From NCBI GenBank assembly GCA_018648585.1, contig JABGQW010000016.1, positions 22,483 to 86,482 of the forward strand: DNA of 64,000 nt. Direction: 5' to 3'. The position numbers and the translations under genes were made by a program. Within the stretch, counting starts at the first letter, position 1. Each line of letters begins with the position of its first letter. The stretch is from a bacterium (GTDB taxonomy: Bacteria; Patescibacteriota; Gracilibacteria; UBA4473). The notes below the pieces were generated by a model. That model saw only the letters and a program-made list of their open reading frames with translations, was not told where the DNA came from and ran no database searches. Shown piece by piece: positions 49,327 to 60,512 of this stretch.

Positions 49327-49439
49327 TAAAATCAGGTGATTCTACCACGATTTGCGTAAAAAAACAAGTCACGTTTTCAATGAAAAAAGAGAAATTCCGA
49401 ATGAAACTATTTTTCAAATTGTGTTTTTCCAGAAGTTGG

Positions 49440-49511
49440 TGGATCAGGTGGGGGTCGAACCCACGACCAACTGGTTAAGAGCCAGATGCTCTACCACTGA
49501 GCTACTGATCC
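49440..49511 (-). tRNA. tRNA-Lys (anticodon CTT)
   Basis: Reverse strand GGATCAGTAGCTCAGTGGTAGAGCATCTGGCTCTTAACCAG...GGTTCGACCCCCACCTGATCCA. Confidence 0.93.
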
Positions 49512-49551
49512 ACTCGGTTCGGATTTTCAGGATTTCGCCAAAAAATTCAAA

Positions 49552-52248
49552 TTATTTTTCAGGTAATTTTTCTTGCGCATCGCCATTTCCCTCTGGGAGA
49601 TCGAGGAGGAGTGAGACCGAAGAAACTTTGTCTCCGGCGGACGGTCGCATCAAAATCACGCCCTGCGTGGCACGACCAGACGTTTTGATGTCAGCAAGTG
49701 GGACGCGAATCGTTTGTCCTTTTTCTGCAACCATCAACAAATCTCCTTTCACATCGGGAGAAACGACTCTGGCGCCAGCGATTTTTCCTGTTTTTGCGGT
49801 GACATTTGCCACTTTTATTCCGGATCCTCCACGAGATTGTCCGCGGTACAGACTGACTTTCGACATTTTTCCCAGTCCGTTTTCCATCACAACCAAAAGT
49901 TTCGCGGTATCGTCTCGGAGCAGCTCCATTTCAACAACTTCGTCGCCGGGTTTCAATTTAATTCCGCGGACGCCGGATGCAGATCGTCCCATTGAGCGCA
50001 CGTCTTTTTCTGGAAATCGGATAGACTTTCCTTCGCGGGAAACGATGAAAACTTCGTCTTCCCCGCTGGAAACCCTGACCCAGAGAAGTGATTCCCCGGA
50101 TTTTATTTTTTGTGCGATGAGTCCGGATCGTCGAACATTTTTAAATTCTTCGAGTGCCGTTTTTTTCACGGTTCCTTTTGTCGTGCAGAAAAAGAGATAT
50201 TCTCCGATCGATTGGCTGAGATTCAAAATCTCAGTGATTCGTTCGTCCTGTTGCAGCTGCAGCAAATTGACAATCGGCGTGCCTTTTGCTTGCCGGCTGG
50301 CTTCTGGGATTTCGTACATTGGCAATTGAAATACGCGCCCCTGGCTCGTGAAAAACAAAAGTTCGTTGTGATTTGTTCCGTATCGCGCTTTTGCGATGAC
50401 GTCTTCATCTTTTGTTTTGACGCCGACCACGCCGACTCCGCCGCGGCGCTGCGTTCGAAATGCGCTCGGGCTCACGCGTTTTATGTAATTTTCTTTTGTC
50501 AGCACGGCCAACATTTCTTCGTCTGGGATCGTGTCTTTTGCTTCAAATTTTCCAAGCGCGTGTTTGTGCACGATTGTTTTTCGCGCGTCTCCAAATTTTT
50601 TCGCGGCTTCCAGCATTTCATCGTTGATAATTTTTGCCTGGAGTTCTCGATTCGAAAGAATTGCTTCGAGTTTTTTAATCGTTTCGAGGACTTCTGCCAG
50701 CTCGTCTTCGATCTTTTTTCGCTCGAGTCCGGCCAGCGTCTGGAGTCGCATTTCCAAAATAGCTTTCGCTTGTTTTTCGGAAAGTCCAAACTGTTTTATC
50801 AAATTTTCTCCGGCGATTTCTTTTGTCTCAGACGCGCGGATCGTGGCGATTACTTCGTCGATGTGATCGAGGGCGATTTTCAAGCCCTCCAAAATATGCG
50901 CGCGATCGCGAGCCACTTGCAAATCGTATTCAGTGCGGCGGCGGATCACTTCAAATCGGTGATCGATAAAATGCTGCAGCACTTCTTTCAAATTCAAAAG
51001 TTTCGGGTGAATCCCGTCCACCAGCGCGATCATGTTCAAATTGAACGATTTTTGGAGCTGCGTCATTTTGAACAACTGGTTCAAAATCTTTTTTGGGTAG
51101 CTGTCTTTTTTCAGTTCGATCACGACGCGAATTCCGTCGCGCGCGGTTTCGTCGCGGAGATCGGTGATTCCAGCGATTTTTTTGTCGCGGACGAGATCTG
51201 CAATTTTGATGATTAATTCAGCTTTATTGACCTGATACGGAATTTCCGTCACCACGATCGCATGTTTTCCGCCCTTCATTTCTTCGATCTGCGCTCGGGC
51301 GCGCATCATCACGCCGCCGCGGCCGGTGTGGTACATTTCCGTGAGACAGCCGCCGTCGTAGATTTCTGCGCCGGTTGGAAAATCAGGCCCTTTCACAAAT
51401 TTCAATAAATCTTCAATTGTCGCCCCGGGAGTGAAAAGTAAATGTGATGTCGCGGCAACAATTTCACGCAGATTGTGCGGGGGAATATTTGTTGCCATTC
51501 CGACGGCGATTCCCATTGTTCCGTTGAGCAGCAGCTGCGGCAAAATGCTCGGCAACACGCTCGGTTCGTACGCAGTCGCGTCGTAGTTTGGACGAAAATC
51601 AACGGTTTTTTTCTCAATATCTGTCAGCATCGTGTCGGCGATGCGCGTCATTTTTGCTTCGGTGTATCGCATCGCAGCGGCATTGTCGCCGTCGATCGAT
51701 CCGAAGTTTCCCTGTCCGTCGACGAGCGGGTATCGCAGGCTAAAATCTTGCGCCATTCGCACCATCGACTGGTACACGGCAGAATCTCCGTGCGGATGGT
51801 ATTTTCCCAAAACGGCTCCCACGACGTTGGCGGATTTTCGGTATTTTGCGCTCGCGCGGAGCCCATTTTCGTGCATCGCGTACAAAATGCGGCGATGCAC
51901 CGGTTTCAATCCGTCGCGAACATCTGGCAGCGCGCGACTCACGATCACACTCATCGCGTACGACAAATACGATTCTTCCATGTCGGTCACGATGTCGAGC
52001 TGATTTTTTCCCAGAGTCACCGGGGGCGAAAGCGGAAGCGCCGGAGAATCTTCGTCAGATTCTGGCGTGTTTTCGTTCTCGGTTTCCGGTTCAGTTTTTT
52101 CTTCTGTTTCCAAAACTTTTTCGTCAGAAGTTTTTTCCTCTTTTTCCAGTTCCGCGTCTGGCGCGGGAATTTCGGTGTTTTTTTTCGGATCGTCTCCTTC
52201 AATTTTTTTAGAAGAAAAAAGGTTGTCGTTTGTGTTTTCGTCAGTCAT
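49552..52248 (-). CDS. gyrA: DNA gyrase subunit A with acidic N-terminal extension
   Basis: [66 protein letters not shown]. Confidence 0.95.
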   Translation of the reverse strand: MTDENTNDNLFSSKKIEGDDPKKNTEIPAPDAELEKEEKTSDEKVLETEEKTEPETENENTPESDEDSPALPLSPPVTLGKNQLDIVTDMEESYLSYAMSVIVSRALPDVRDGLKPVHRRILYAMHENGLRASAKYRKSANVVGAVLGKYHPHGDSAVYQSMVRMAQDFSLRYPLVDGQGNFGSIDGDNAAAMRYTEAKMTRIADTMLTDIEKKTVDFRPNYDATAYEPSVLPSILPQLLLNGTMGIAVGMATNIPPHNLREIVAATSHLLFTPGATIEDLLKFVKGPDFPTGAEIYDGGCLTEMYHTGRGGVMMRARAQIEEMKGGKHAIVVTEIPYQVNKAELIIKIADLVRDKKIAGITDLRDETARDGIRVVIELKKDSYPKKILNQLFKMTQLQKSFNLNMIALVDGIHPKLLNLKEVLQHFIDHRFEVIRRRTEYDLQVARDRAHILEGLKIALDHIDEVIATIRASETKEIAGENLIKQFGLSEKQAKAILEMRLQTLAGLERKKIEDELAEVLETIKKLEAILSNRELQAKIINDEMLEAAKKFGDARKTIVHKHALGKFEAKDTIPDEEMLAVLTKENYIKRVSPSAFRTQRRGGVGVVGVKTKDEDVIAKARYGTNHNELLFFTSQGRVFQLPMYEIPEASRQAKGTPIVNLLQLQQDERITEILNLSQSIGEYLFFCTTKGTVKKTALEEFKNVRRSGLIAQKIKSGESLLWVRVSSGEDEVFIVSREGKSIRFPEKDVRSMGRSASGVRGIKLKPGDEVVEMELLRDDTAKLLVVMENGLGKMSKVSLYRGQSRGGSGIKVANVTAKTGKIAGARVVSPDVKGDLLMVAEKGQTIRVPLADIKTSGRATQGVILMRPSAGDKVSSVSLLLDLPEGNGDAQEKLPEK

Positions 52249-52302
52249 TTAAAATCAAGCAAAAAGTCGGGCAGATTCTAGCTTTTTCAGGAAAAAAAAC
52301 AA

Positions 52303-53520
52303 TTAATTTTTCTTCGTTCCGACTTGAATTTTGGCAGGCCACGGTCGGTACACCGAAATAAAATTGTCCAGCCAGCTGTTTCCATTTTTTTTCACGCGGC
52401 GAATCCACTCGGCGCGGAATCCGTCGTGCGCCTGATCAAACACAAACATTTCTCCGGCTGGCAAATCTTCCGTTTTGTACACGATCGGATCGGGAGCGGA
52501 TTTAAATTCAGAAATGAACGGGCCCTCGAACGAAATTTTGCGATCGTCGTTTGTGCCATAAAACACAAAAAAGAGATCATCATTTTCCACAAAAGTTTGA
52601 ATTAAAAGATCGCTGGGCGAATCATTTTCAAATCGAAAATCCTGTCCGCCCAAATAAATTGTCGCGTCGAGTCCGAACGGTTTGTAGTACGGGACGGCGT
52701 ACGAATGATTTCTCCGCACGGGAATCGGGAATCCGCCGCTGAACGCAGCACGAAAAACCGTCGTCGAAACCTGGCACAATCCGCCGCCGAGTTCTTTTTC
52801 CGTTTTGTCGCCCTTGATCACGAGCTCGCGGACAAATCCTTTTTCCTCGGAGACCGATTCGAGAATTTTATTGAACGAAAAAATTTCTCCCTGCGGAACA
52901 ATTTTCCCGTTAAAAAGTTTCGCGCCGGCGAGAATATTTTGGCGCCGAGCGTCGCTCGATCCGGTAAAATTCGATTCTCCGATGGCGATGACTTCGAGAA
53001 TTCCGCGCGTGGCCAGATTTGGATCGACGATCACTTGTGAAAAAATTTTTCGTGCGGGAACGCGAACGTCGCGGACGTGATTTTCGATCGCGGCATCGAG
53101 CAGGTGGACGAGTTTTTCAAAATCAATTTCGTAGCCGTCGTGCGGCGATCCTTCAAACAAAACATTTTCTTTTTCGTCGAGTTGGATTTCCACGGCACGG
53201 CTGGTTTCCGTGCGAAAAATTGAGATTTCTTCCAAAAAAAGATGCAATTTTTCCGGAGAAATTTTTGGCACAAATTTGGTTTCAACTTCCAAAAATGCGT
53301 CCTCGGGCGGCAGCGAATTTCGCAAATCAATCGGAATGCGCTGCTCGTTCCACACCAAAAAATGTTGCGGCACGCGGCGGATTAATTTGTTCTGAATTTG
53401 AAAATCGAGCGTCAAAGTTCGATCGTCAAAAATCAAGTTGATCGTCCGGGGCACATCGGCTGCGCTGGCGGTTTTTGCCAGAAAAATCAGCGGCAGCAGC
53501 AAAAAAATCCAGCGTTTCAT
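52303..53520 (-). CDS. VanW family protein with signal peptide
   Basis: MKRWIFLLLPLIFLAKTASA; GEIFSFNKIL, KELGGGLCQVSTTVFRAA, RRNHSYAVPYY. Confidence 0.88.
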   Translation of the reverse strand: MKRWIFLLLPLIFLAKTASAADVPRTINLIFDDRTLTLDFQIQNKLIRRVPQHFLVWNEQRIPIDLRNSLPPEDAFLEVETKFVPKISPEKLHLFLEEISIFRTETSRAVEIQLDEKENVLFEGSPHDGYEIDFEKLVHLLDAAIENHVRDVRVPARKIFSQVIVDPNLATRGILEVIAIGESNFTGSSDARRQNILAGAKLFNGKIVPQGEIFSFNKILESVSEEKGFVRELVIKGDKTEKELGGGLCQVSTTVFRAAFSGGFPIPVRRNHSYAVPYYKPFGLDATIYLGGQDFRFENDSPSDLLIQTFVENDDLFFVFYGTNDDRKISFEGPFISEFKSAPDPIVYKTEDLPAGEMFVFDQAHDGFRAEWIRRVKKNGNSWLDNFISVYRPWPAKIQVGTKKN

Positions 53521-53566
53521 TTCGGGGCCAGCGTAGCGAAAAACGTGATTTGCGTCACGATTTTTT

Positions 53567-53614
53567 TTCAAAATACGCCAAGAATTCTTCGCGCGGCATA
53601 GTTTCTTTTTTGAG
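53567..53614. repeat. Partial copy of the ftsH 3' end
   Basis: 48 nt matching 54765-54812 with 3 mismatches (ttcaaaata.gccaagaattcttcgcgcg.cat.gtttcttttttgag). Confidence 0.95.
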
Positions 53615-53848
53615 GGAGATGAAAACATTTAGTTGCTTTTATGGAAAAAAACAAATTGACAAATTTGTAGGCTTGGTCTAATAGTTGCTTCCGTAGCCAG
53701 TAGAAAATATTTATTTTCAATGGTTCGTTCTTTCAAAATTTCGTATCAACAGTAATTTGTCTTCAACGAAATCTTTTTTTTGAAAAATGAGGATTTTGTT
53801 GGAGACAAAAACGAGCTTCACAAAATAAAAAAATAAAAAAACAAAACA

Positions 53849-54712
53849 ATGAAAACAATGAAAATGATGGCATTTTTAGTTGCCATTTGGGTTGTTTCTC
53901 TTGGTGGTTGTGGCAGCACGACCACAAGAACAATTATTATCGAACGGGTTCCTGAAAAAGTCGAACCCAAAAAAAGCCGAGCGACGCTAGAAAAAGAAAA
54001 AATTAATCGCGGAAAATGCAGACAGGTGGTGTTTGTTTTTGAAAGCTATGGCGTCCGAGAGCTTCGGGGAGACAGCTTTCGGATGCAAACTGTATTAGAC
54101 TCCCTGTGGGGGAGTTTTTCGTTTATTAAGGAGGCGATCAGGGTCCAGCGCAGCTCAAATAAGTTTCGTTTTGGGACAAAGTATTACAATTTTGCGAAGG
54201 CAATAACATACCCAGCGATTGCTGGATATGACTCGGTGACCGTTCGGGCACGGGGTTCATTTTGTGAAAAAAAACAAAAAAGGGTTACGACTCGTCCTTT
54301 TTTGTGGGTATTTTCCCTAAAAACGACGATTGTGGACACAATTGTTGTGCCGCTATACAAGAGGGGATTAGTCGTGAATGATGGGAGAGAACTCCTGCTG
54401 TCCTATCACAATCAAGACACCACCGTCCAGGTGAGCTGGGCGGATTGGTACGGGGATGATGAACTTGCCATCTATAACCTCCAATTTTTTGTTGGAGGGG
54501 CTAAGAAAAAAAATAAGATCGCGGGCATTACGGATCACAAGGCGGGAGGTTGGCATTTTTCCGCTTCACCGCAAGGTGGCTACGCGAAAAAAGGGTGGGA
54601 TATTTTTGACGCGAGATGGGATCCCTGGCACAGAAACTTTGTTAAAAAGATGCATGCATCTTTTCAAACAATATTAGCTGTGCGATCAGCAGAGGCTGTT
54701 GAGCGAAAGTGA
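53849..54712 (+). CDS. Putative lipoprotein
   Basis: Signal peptide with lipobox MKMMAFLVAIWVVSLGGCGS; 287 aa. Confidence 0.65.
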   Translation: MKTMKMMAFLVAIWVVSLGGCGSTTTRTIIIERVPEKVEPKKSRATLEKEKINRGKCRQVVFVFESYGVRELRGDSFRMQTVLDSLWGSFSFIKEAIRVQRSSNKFRFGTKYYNFAKAITYPAIAGYDSVTVRARGSFCEKKQKRVTTRPFLWVFSLKTTIVDTIVVPLYKRGLVVNDGRELLLSYHNQDTTVQVSWADWYGDDELAIYNLQFFVGGAKKKNKIAGITDHKAGGWHFSASPQGGYAKKGWDIFDARWDPWHRNFVKKMHASFQTILAVRSAEAVERK

Positions 54713-54713
54713 A

Positions 54714-54761
54714 AAAAGAAAAAACGCGACAAATACTTAGTTATTTTGTGGCGTTTTTTTC
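54714..54761. terminator. Bidirectional terminator hairpin
   Basis: aaaaaacgcgacaaatacttagttattttgtggcgttttttt between convergent genes. Confidence 0.7.
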
Positions 54762-56588
54762 TTATTCAAAATATGCCAAGAATTCTTCGCGCGTCATTGT
54801 TTCTTTTTTGAGCAAATCCGTCGCGATTTTTTTCAGCATCGGTTCGTGTTTTTTCAAAATCTCTCCGCAGGTTTTTTCCGCTTCCTCGACGAGTGTTTGC
54901 ACTTCTTCGTCGATCACGCGGGCGGTGGCCTCGGAGTGTTCTTTTTCATTAAAATCCATGAATCCGTTTTGCCGCGCTTTTTCTGCAAAAACGACGGCGC
55001 CGAGTTTTTTGCTGCCCATTCCGTACGTCATCACCATCGCGCGGGCGATGTTCGAAATCCGCGACAGATCGCTGCTGGCGCCGGTTGTCGTCTGACCAAA
55101 AATCAGTCGTTCGGCGATGCGTCCGCCGTGGAGCGACACCATTTCGTCTTTCATTTTTTGTTCCGACTGCAAGTACGTGTCTTCCTCCGGCAAAAACCAC
55201 GTCACGCCGAGCGCGCTTCCGCGCGAGATCACAGAGATTTTGTGCACGGGTTCGCAATTTTTCGAAAAATGTCCAGCGATCGCGTGGCCAACTTCGTGGT
55301 GCGCGATGATTTGTTTTTCTTTTTCTGAAATTTTTCGGCTGCGGCGTTCTGGTCCCATCGAAACTTTTTCGACGGAGTCGTCGATATTTTTTTGAGAAAT
55401 ATTTTTCGCGCGATTTTTGACCGCGGCGATCGCGGCTTCGTTCATCACGTTTTCGAGATCCGCTCCCGAAAATCCAACGGTTTTGCTCGCGATTTTCCGA
55501 AGATCGATTTTCGTGTTCAGAATTTTATTTTTTGCGTGCACTTCCAAAATTTTCTCGCGCGCTTCCAAATCTGGCAGATCAATGTGGACGCGGCGATCGA
55601 ATCTTCCTGGCCGCAAAAGTGCGTTGTCGAGGACATCTGGTCGGTTTGTCGCAGCGAGAACGATTACGTTGGTTCCTGGCTCGAATCCGTCCATTTCCGT
55701 CAAAATCTGGTTCAACGTTTGTTCACGTTCATCGTGTCCGCCGCCAGAACCATTTCCGCGTTTTTTTCCGATCGCATCAATTTCATCGATAAAAATTAAA
55801 CACGGCGCGTTGCGTTTCGCGGTTTTGAAAAGATCTCGCACGCGGCTGGCGCCCACTCCGACAAACATTTCGACAAATTCTGAACCCGAAACGCTGAAAA
55901 ATGGAACATTTGCTTCGCCGGCGATTGCGCGCGCCAGCAGCGTTTTCCCCGTTCCCGGAGGGCCGACGAGCAGAATTCCTTTTGGAATTTTTGCGCCCAT
56001 TTTTCGGTACTTCACCGGATTTTTCAAAAAATCCACCACTTCCGCGGTTTCGTCTTTTGCTTCCTGCGCTCCGGCCACGTCTCCAAATTTTGTCGTGTGT
56101 TTTTTTGAGTCGTACACTTTTGCGCGGGATTTTCCAAATCCGAACGGTCCGCCCTCTCCGCCGCCTCCGCTCGCGCGGCGCGACAAAAATATGAAAAAAG
56201 CGATGATCAAAATAAATGGGACAGCGCCCAGCAAAATATTCGTCCACATTTTTGTTCCCGACGTGTCGATAATTTTCACCTGCGCGCTTTTCAGCGGATC
56301 GTTGAGTCCGAGATCGATCGTCGTGGCGAGCGGCTCTTTTGCGCTTTTGAATTTTTCGCCTTTTTTGCTTTCGGCTGAAATTTTCGAATCTTTGATTTCG
56401 ATCGTTTTGAGTTCGTCGGCTTCGTATTTTTGCAGCAATTCCGAGAGTGGAATTTCCTCGGGTTTTTCAAATTTTAGCGTGTTTCCCGGCTGAAAAACAA
56501 GTGTCAGCGCCGCGGCAACGAGTGCGACGAGCAACAAAATTTTAAACGGGTTTTGTTGTGGACGATTTTTGGGGCCTCGTTTATTCAT
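54762..56588 (-). CDS. ftsH: ATP-dependent zinc metalloprotease FtsH
   Basis: [30 protein letters not shown] zinc motif; [23 protein letters not shown]. Confidence 0.97.
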   Translation of the reverse strand: MNKRGPKNRPQQNPFKILLLVALVAAALTLVFQPGNTLKFEKPEEIPLSELLQKYEADELKTIEIKDSKISAESKKGEKFKSAKEPLATTIDLGLNDPLKSAQVKIIDTSGTKMWTNILLGAVPFILIIAFFIFLSRRASGGGGEGGPFGFGKSRAKVYDSKKHTTKFGDVAGAQEAKDETAEVVDFLKNPVKYRKMGAKIPKGILLVGPPGTGKTLLARAIAGEANVPFFSVSGSEFVEMFVGVGASRVRDLFKTAKRNAPCLIFIDEIDAIGKKRGNGSGGGHDEREQTLNQILTEMDGFEPGTNVIVLAATNRPDVLDNALLRPGRFDRRVHIDLPDLEAREKILEVHAKNKILNTKIDLRKIASKTVGFSGADLENVMNEAAIAAVKNRAKNISQKNIDDSVEKVSMGPERRSRKISEKEKQIIAHHEVGHAIAGHFSKNCEPVHKISVISRGSALGVTWFLPEEDTYLQSEQKMKDEMVSLHGGRIAERLIFGQTTTGASSDLSRISNIARAMVMTYGMGSKKLGAVVFAEKARQNGFMDFNEKEHSEATARVIDEEVQTLVEEAEKTCGEILKKHEPMLKKIATDLLKKETMTREEFLAYFE

Positions 56589-56638
56589 AAAAATGGAGAT
56601 TCAAAATCAGCGCGATTGTACGCAGTTTTTTTGGTTTT

Positions 56639-57118
56639 TCAATTTTTCAAATAATCAGTGAATAAAATTCCGTCGAGATGATCGAGTTCGTGCTGGATTT
56701 CTCTCGCCTCCCATCCGTCAAATTTTCGTTCGGCGTGGTTTCCTTCGAGTGTTTGCCAGCGGACGCGAACTTTGGCGGGACGCGAAACTTTTTCAAAAAT
56801 ATTCGGCAGCGACAAACAGCCTTCTTCCATCGTCGACTGCACCGGCGAAAAATCGACAATTTCAGGATTGATCATCGGCAGGATTTTCATTGGTTTTTTT
56901 GTCCCGACATTTTGTGTGATCAAAACGACTCGCAAATTTACACCGACTTGCGGTGCGGCAAGTCCAATTCCGGTGATTCCTGTTTCTGGATCTGGCGCGA
57001 GCATCGTTTCTTCCATTTCCAAAACGAGTTTTTTGAGTTCGTCGTCAAAATTTTCAATCGGAACAGAAACTTTCCGGAGAATGGGATTTTCCTCGCCAGT
57101 TTGGATTTTGAGCATCAT
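56639..57118 (-). CDS. def: Peptide deformylase
   Basis: GIGLAAPQVG, EGCLSLP, QHELDHLDGILF. Confidence 0.95.
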   Translation of the reverse strand: MMLKIQTGEENPILRKVSVPIENFDDELKKLVLEMEETMLAPDPETGITGIGLAAPQVGVNLRVVLITQNVGTKKPMKILPMINPEIVDFSPVQSTMEEGCLSLPNIFEKVSRPAKVRVRWQTLEGNHAERKFDGWEAREIQHELDHLDGILFTDYLKN

Positions 57119-57276
57119 CTTTTTTGTAGCGCGATTTCAAAAAAATGCAACAACATTTGCGCCTCGCCGGGAATTTCGCGAACCCTGTTTTTTTAAAATA
57201 TAAAAAAAACCGCGAGCTTGCGCCAACGGTTTTTTCAGGTGTTCCTCTTTGCCTCGAGGAGGCAATTTTTCGAAAA

Positions 57277-57678
57277 TTATTCGAGTTCGATTTTTGCGCC
57301 TGCGTCTTCAAATTTCTTTTTGAGTTCTTCGGCTTCAGCTTTTTTTGCGTTTTCCTTGATCATTCCTCCGCTTTCAGCAAGTGTTTTTGCTTCGCCAAGT
57401 CCGAGTCCGGTGAGTTCTCGAACAATTTTGATCACGGCGATTTTTTGTGCGCCGCAGTCTTTCAAAACAACATTGAATGCAGATTTTTCTTCGGCAGCGT
57501 CGTCTCCTGCAGGAGCACCAGCAGCGGCTGCGACGGGCGCAGCAGCGGAAATTCCGTATTTTTCCTCAAAATATTTGGCGACGTTGTTGGCTTCGACGAC
57601 GGTCAATTTTTCAATTGAGTCGACGACTGTTTGCTCGGTTTTTCCAAGCGTGACGGTGACGGTGTTTTCTTCGGTCAT
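57277..57678 (-). CDS. rplL: 50S ribosomal protein L7/L12
   Basis: EKSAFNVVLKDCGAQKIAVIKIVRELTGLGLGEAKTLAES. Confidence 0.96.
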   Translation of the reverse strand: MTEENTVTVTLGKTEQTVVDSIEKLTVVEANNVAKYFEEKYGISAAAPVAAAAGAPAGDDAAEEKSAFNVVLKDCGAQKIAVIKIVRELTGLGLGEAKTLAESGGMIKENAKKAEAEELKKKFEDAGAKIELE

Positions 57679-57708
57679 TTTTTAAAAAAATTAAAAAGGA
57701 GTGAAAAG

Positions 57709-58254
57709 TTAGGAAGAGAATTTGTCTGCGTTTTCCAGGACGTTGTACAGTCGTTGGAATCCGGAGTTGAAAACGTTGTGAAGTTTTTGTGGTCCTGATC
57801 GGAGCATTCCCACAATTTTTGCCAGACTTTCCTCGCGAGTGGAGGTGTTTGCAAACTCGGTGCTTGCAGCCACGTCGAGAAAATTTCCGTCAAAAATCGC
57901 TCCCGCAAAATCAAATTTTGCCAAGTCTTTCTTTTTATCGAAAAACTCTTTTTTCAGGCGTTTGACTTCCTGGGAGGGGAGAACAGTGTCATCGGGTGAA
58001 ACGATCACGGCGACAGAACCTGGGAGCAAATCCGAATCAAAATCTGCGAGCCCCACGTTTTTTGCCGCGAGAGCCATCAGCGTTTTTTTGATGACGGAGT
58101 AACTCATTCCCTTCGATCGCAAATCTCGTCGCACCGTTTGCGCTTCTTCCACGGTGACCTGATCAAACTTCACAAACGCCACGCCAGCAGCGTCCCGAAA
58201 TTTTGTTTCGAGGGCTTCCAGCTGTGTTGATTTTTTACTTCGTGGCGTTGCCAT
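57709..58254 (-). CDS. rplJ: 50S ribosomal protein L10
   Basis: VAFVKFDQVTVEEAQTVRRDLRSKGMSYSVIKKTLMALAAK. Confidence 0.92.
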   Translation of the reverse strand: MATPRSKKSTQLEALETKFRDAAGVAFVKFDQVTVEEAQTVRRDLRSKGMSYSVIKKTLMALAAKNVGLADFDSDLLPGSVAVIVSPDDTVLPSQEVKRLKKEFFDKKKDLAKFDFAGAIFDGNFLDVAASTEFANTSTREESLAKIVGMLRSGPQKLHNVFNSGFQRLYNVLENADKFSS

Positions 58255-58264
58255 GTTTTAGAAT

Positions 58265-58420
58265 GATTAAAAAAATCTTCGGTTGACCGAAGACTTGAGA
58301 CAATTTTGGAGACGAGGTTTGGCAACAGTTCTTTGGCCACACTCCTCGTCAATTCTTGTTTCGTCTCGACTGGTCTTTTGCGCGTGAGCGCCGCCAGTTG
58401 TCTTCGACCAGAGTGAATTT
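58265..58420 (-). promoter_or_regulatory. Candidate L10 leader with attenuator hairpin before rplJ
   Basis: Reverse strand GACGAGGAGTGTGGCCAAAGAACTGTTGCCAAACCTCGTC stem-loop, then TCTTCGGTCAACCGAAGATTTTTTT. Confidence 0.65.
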
Positions 58421-58439
58421 ACGGTTTGAACAAAAAATG

Positions 58440-59009
58440 TCAAACTTTTTTTTGATTTTCCAAAAACGTTTCCACGAACGGAATCACGCAGAGTGATGCG
58501 GCGGCTGGCGTATTTTTATCTTTTTGGTCGGTGGTGTCGGTCAAAAATTGTTTCGCTGCTTCAAAGTTGGGAACCAAAAAAGTTTCGATTTGTTCGGCTT
58601 TGTCGTATTCGGTGTCTGCGATTGGGCGACAAATTTCCGCCAGAAAAAAATGGTACCGCATCGGGCTGCCAGTTGGATCGGCGAACACGGTTCCAATTTT
58701 ATGTAATTTTTCTGCGACGAGACCGGTTTCTTCCCGAAGTTCTCGCGCGGCGGTCAGTGCGGGCGTTTCTTTTTCGTTCACCATTCCTGCGGGGAATTCG
58801 GTCACGATTGTTCCCGATCCGTTTTTGTACGCGCGCTGCAACATTACTTCTCCCGACTGAAAAGTCGGAACGATCACCACTGCATCCGGACTTTTTCGCA
58901 AAAACCAGTTTGTCGAACTTCCGTCGTGCAGTTCAATTTTTTGTTTCTCGATGTGGCAAAATGGCTCGTCCACGATCATTTTTCGGGAGAGCACTTTGAA
59001 TTTTTTCAT
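58440..59009 (-). CDS. NUDIX hydrolase (ADP-ribose pyrophosphatase-like)
   Basis: EFPAGMVNEKETPALTAARELREETGLVA Nudix box. Confidence 0.92.
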   Translation of the reverse strand: MKKFKVLSRKMIVDEPFCHIEKQKIELHDGSSTNWFLRKSPDAVVIVPTFQSGEVMLQRAYKNGSGTIVTEFPAGMVNEKETPALTAARELREETGLVAEKLHKIGTVFADPTGSPMRYHFFLAEICRPIADTEYDKAEQIETFLVPNFEAAKQFLTDTTDQKDKNTPAAASLCVIPFVETFLENQKKV

Positions 59010-59110
59010 TTCAAGCGCATTTTGCAAAAAATTTTCAATTTGTCAAAAAAATGCAAAAAAATCGCACAGAAAAAAGTGTCCCGCAGTGTTAAAACCGTGG
59101 GACAATTAAT

Positions 59111-59449
59111 TTAGGTCAGATTGATGGATTTGAGAAAATCAAATAATTTCTCGGCTTTTTCTGGAGAGCTTCCTTCGATGAAAGTTGAAGATATGGATTT
59201 TTTGAGTTCGATGCGATTTTTTTTGTAAGAAAATTTAATAATCTTGGGAAGGGAAATGAGCTTGGGCCCAACAGAAATAAAAATATTCCATCTTCCGCTG
59301 ATATCTAATTTCATGCTTGTCACGATTTCTTTTTCGATCGTAAAGTCCTTTGGAAAAAGAATTTCAATTTTTTCTCTGGATTTGCGCCAGTTCGCAATTT
59401 TTTCGATGTCGGATTTTGAAATTTTATTGTTGTAAATAAAGTTTTTCAT
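59111..59449 (-). CDS. Small AT-rich hypothetical protein
   Basis: ORF from MKNFIYNNKISKSDIEKIA; composition differs from neighbours. Confidence 0.45.
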   Translation of the reverse strand: MKNFIYNNKISKSDIEKIANWRKSREKIEILFPKDFTIEKEIVTSMKLDISGRWNIFISVGPKLISLPKIIKFSYKKNRIELKKSISSTFIEGSSPEKAEKLFDFLKSINLT

Positions 59450-59627
59450 TTTTTTAAAAAAATTTAGTTGATTAATAATTTCGCATTCCCTCAATCCGCG
59501 AATTTCACGAACTGTTCGGAATGCCAAATTAAATCCTCAAATCTGTCAAAGAACCAAATCATCACGACCACACACGAAAAATTTTCGTTCGCAGTACAAA
59601 TCCTTTTTCGTTGTTTTTCGGAAAATG

Positions 59628-60512
59628 TCAAACTATTTCAAACTCGGTCGGGATCGGCGATTCGATTTCGAGTGTTTTCGCGGAGTCCGGATCGGGAAAT
59701 TTTAATTTCCACGCGTGCAAAAAAACACGATCCGCTTTTTTCCCTCCGTATTTTTCATCTCCCAGAATCGGGAACCCGATCGCGGAAAAATGCACGCGGA
59801 TCTGGTGCGTGCGCCCGGTGGGAATTTTCACCTCGATCAAACTCAGATTTTCAGTGGTGTCGGTTTTGAGTCGCTCAAAAAAACTTTCCGCAGATTTGGC
59901 GCGAGACGAACTTGAAACCGCCATTTTTTGCCGATCTTTTTTGTCCCGCGAAATTCCGGCTTCGATTTTTCCAGATTTCGGTGGCTGGCCGCACACGATC
60001 GCGACGTACGTTTTTTCGACTTTTTTCCAATTTTTCTGCAGCGCGGCGTGCGCCTCCGGCGTTTTTGCCACGAGCAAAATTCCGCTCGTCGGTTTGTCCA
60101 GGCGGTGCACGATTCCGGGGCGTTCGGCGTCGTCGAAGTTTTTCCCAATTTCCGGAAACTGCGCGACGAGCGCGTTCACGATCGTTTCATCCGAATTTTC
60201 GCTCGCGGAGGGGTGCACCGAAATTCCGATCGGTTTTTCGATCGCGATCCAATTTTTTTCCTCCGCCAAAATTTTCAACTCAAAATTCCACGGCGCCAAT
60301 TTTTTCTCCAGCTCGGCGGGGGGACAAAATTTCACCGTCCAGATTTCGCCCGCGGCGATTTTGTTTTTTCCTTTTTTCTCCACTTTTTTCAAAAAAAATT
60401 CGCCGTGCCGCTGCCAGCGCGTCCGCGAAATTTCAGGAAAAGTTTCCGCCGCCAGGATTTCAATTCTTTTTCCGGCATTTTTTTCCGCGACTGTGATTTT
60501 TGCGTCGATCAT
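59628..60512 (-). CDS. RluA-family pseudouridine synthase with S4 domain
   Basis: RPGIVHRLDKPTSGILLVAKT; PTGRTHQIRVHFSAIGFPILGDEKYG. Confidence 0.93.
   Translation of the reverse strand: MIDAKITVAEKNAGKRIEILAAETFPEISRTRWQRHGEFFLKKVEKKGKNKIAAGEIWTVKFCPPAELEKKLAPWNFELKILAEEKNWIAIEKPIGISVHPSASENSDETIVNALVAQFPEIGKNFDDAERPGIVHRLDKPTSGILLVAKTPEAHAALQKNWKKVEKTYVAIVCGQPPKSGKIEAGISRDKKDRQKMAVSSSSRAKSAESFFERLKTDTTENLSLIEVKIPTGRTHQIRVHFSAIGFPILGDEKYGGKKADRVFLHAWKLKFPDPDSAKTLEIESPIPTEFEIV

Noticed and set aside
49352-50329. 325-aa + strand ORF over gyrA
   Set aside because: Shadow ORF antisense to a well-supported gyrA; low-complexity S/R/F-rich translation typical of antisense frames; its start overlaps tRNA-Lys
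55417-56493. 358-aa + strand ORF over ftsH
   Set aside because: Antisense shadow of ftsH; no domain signature
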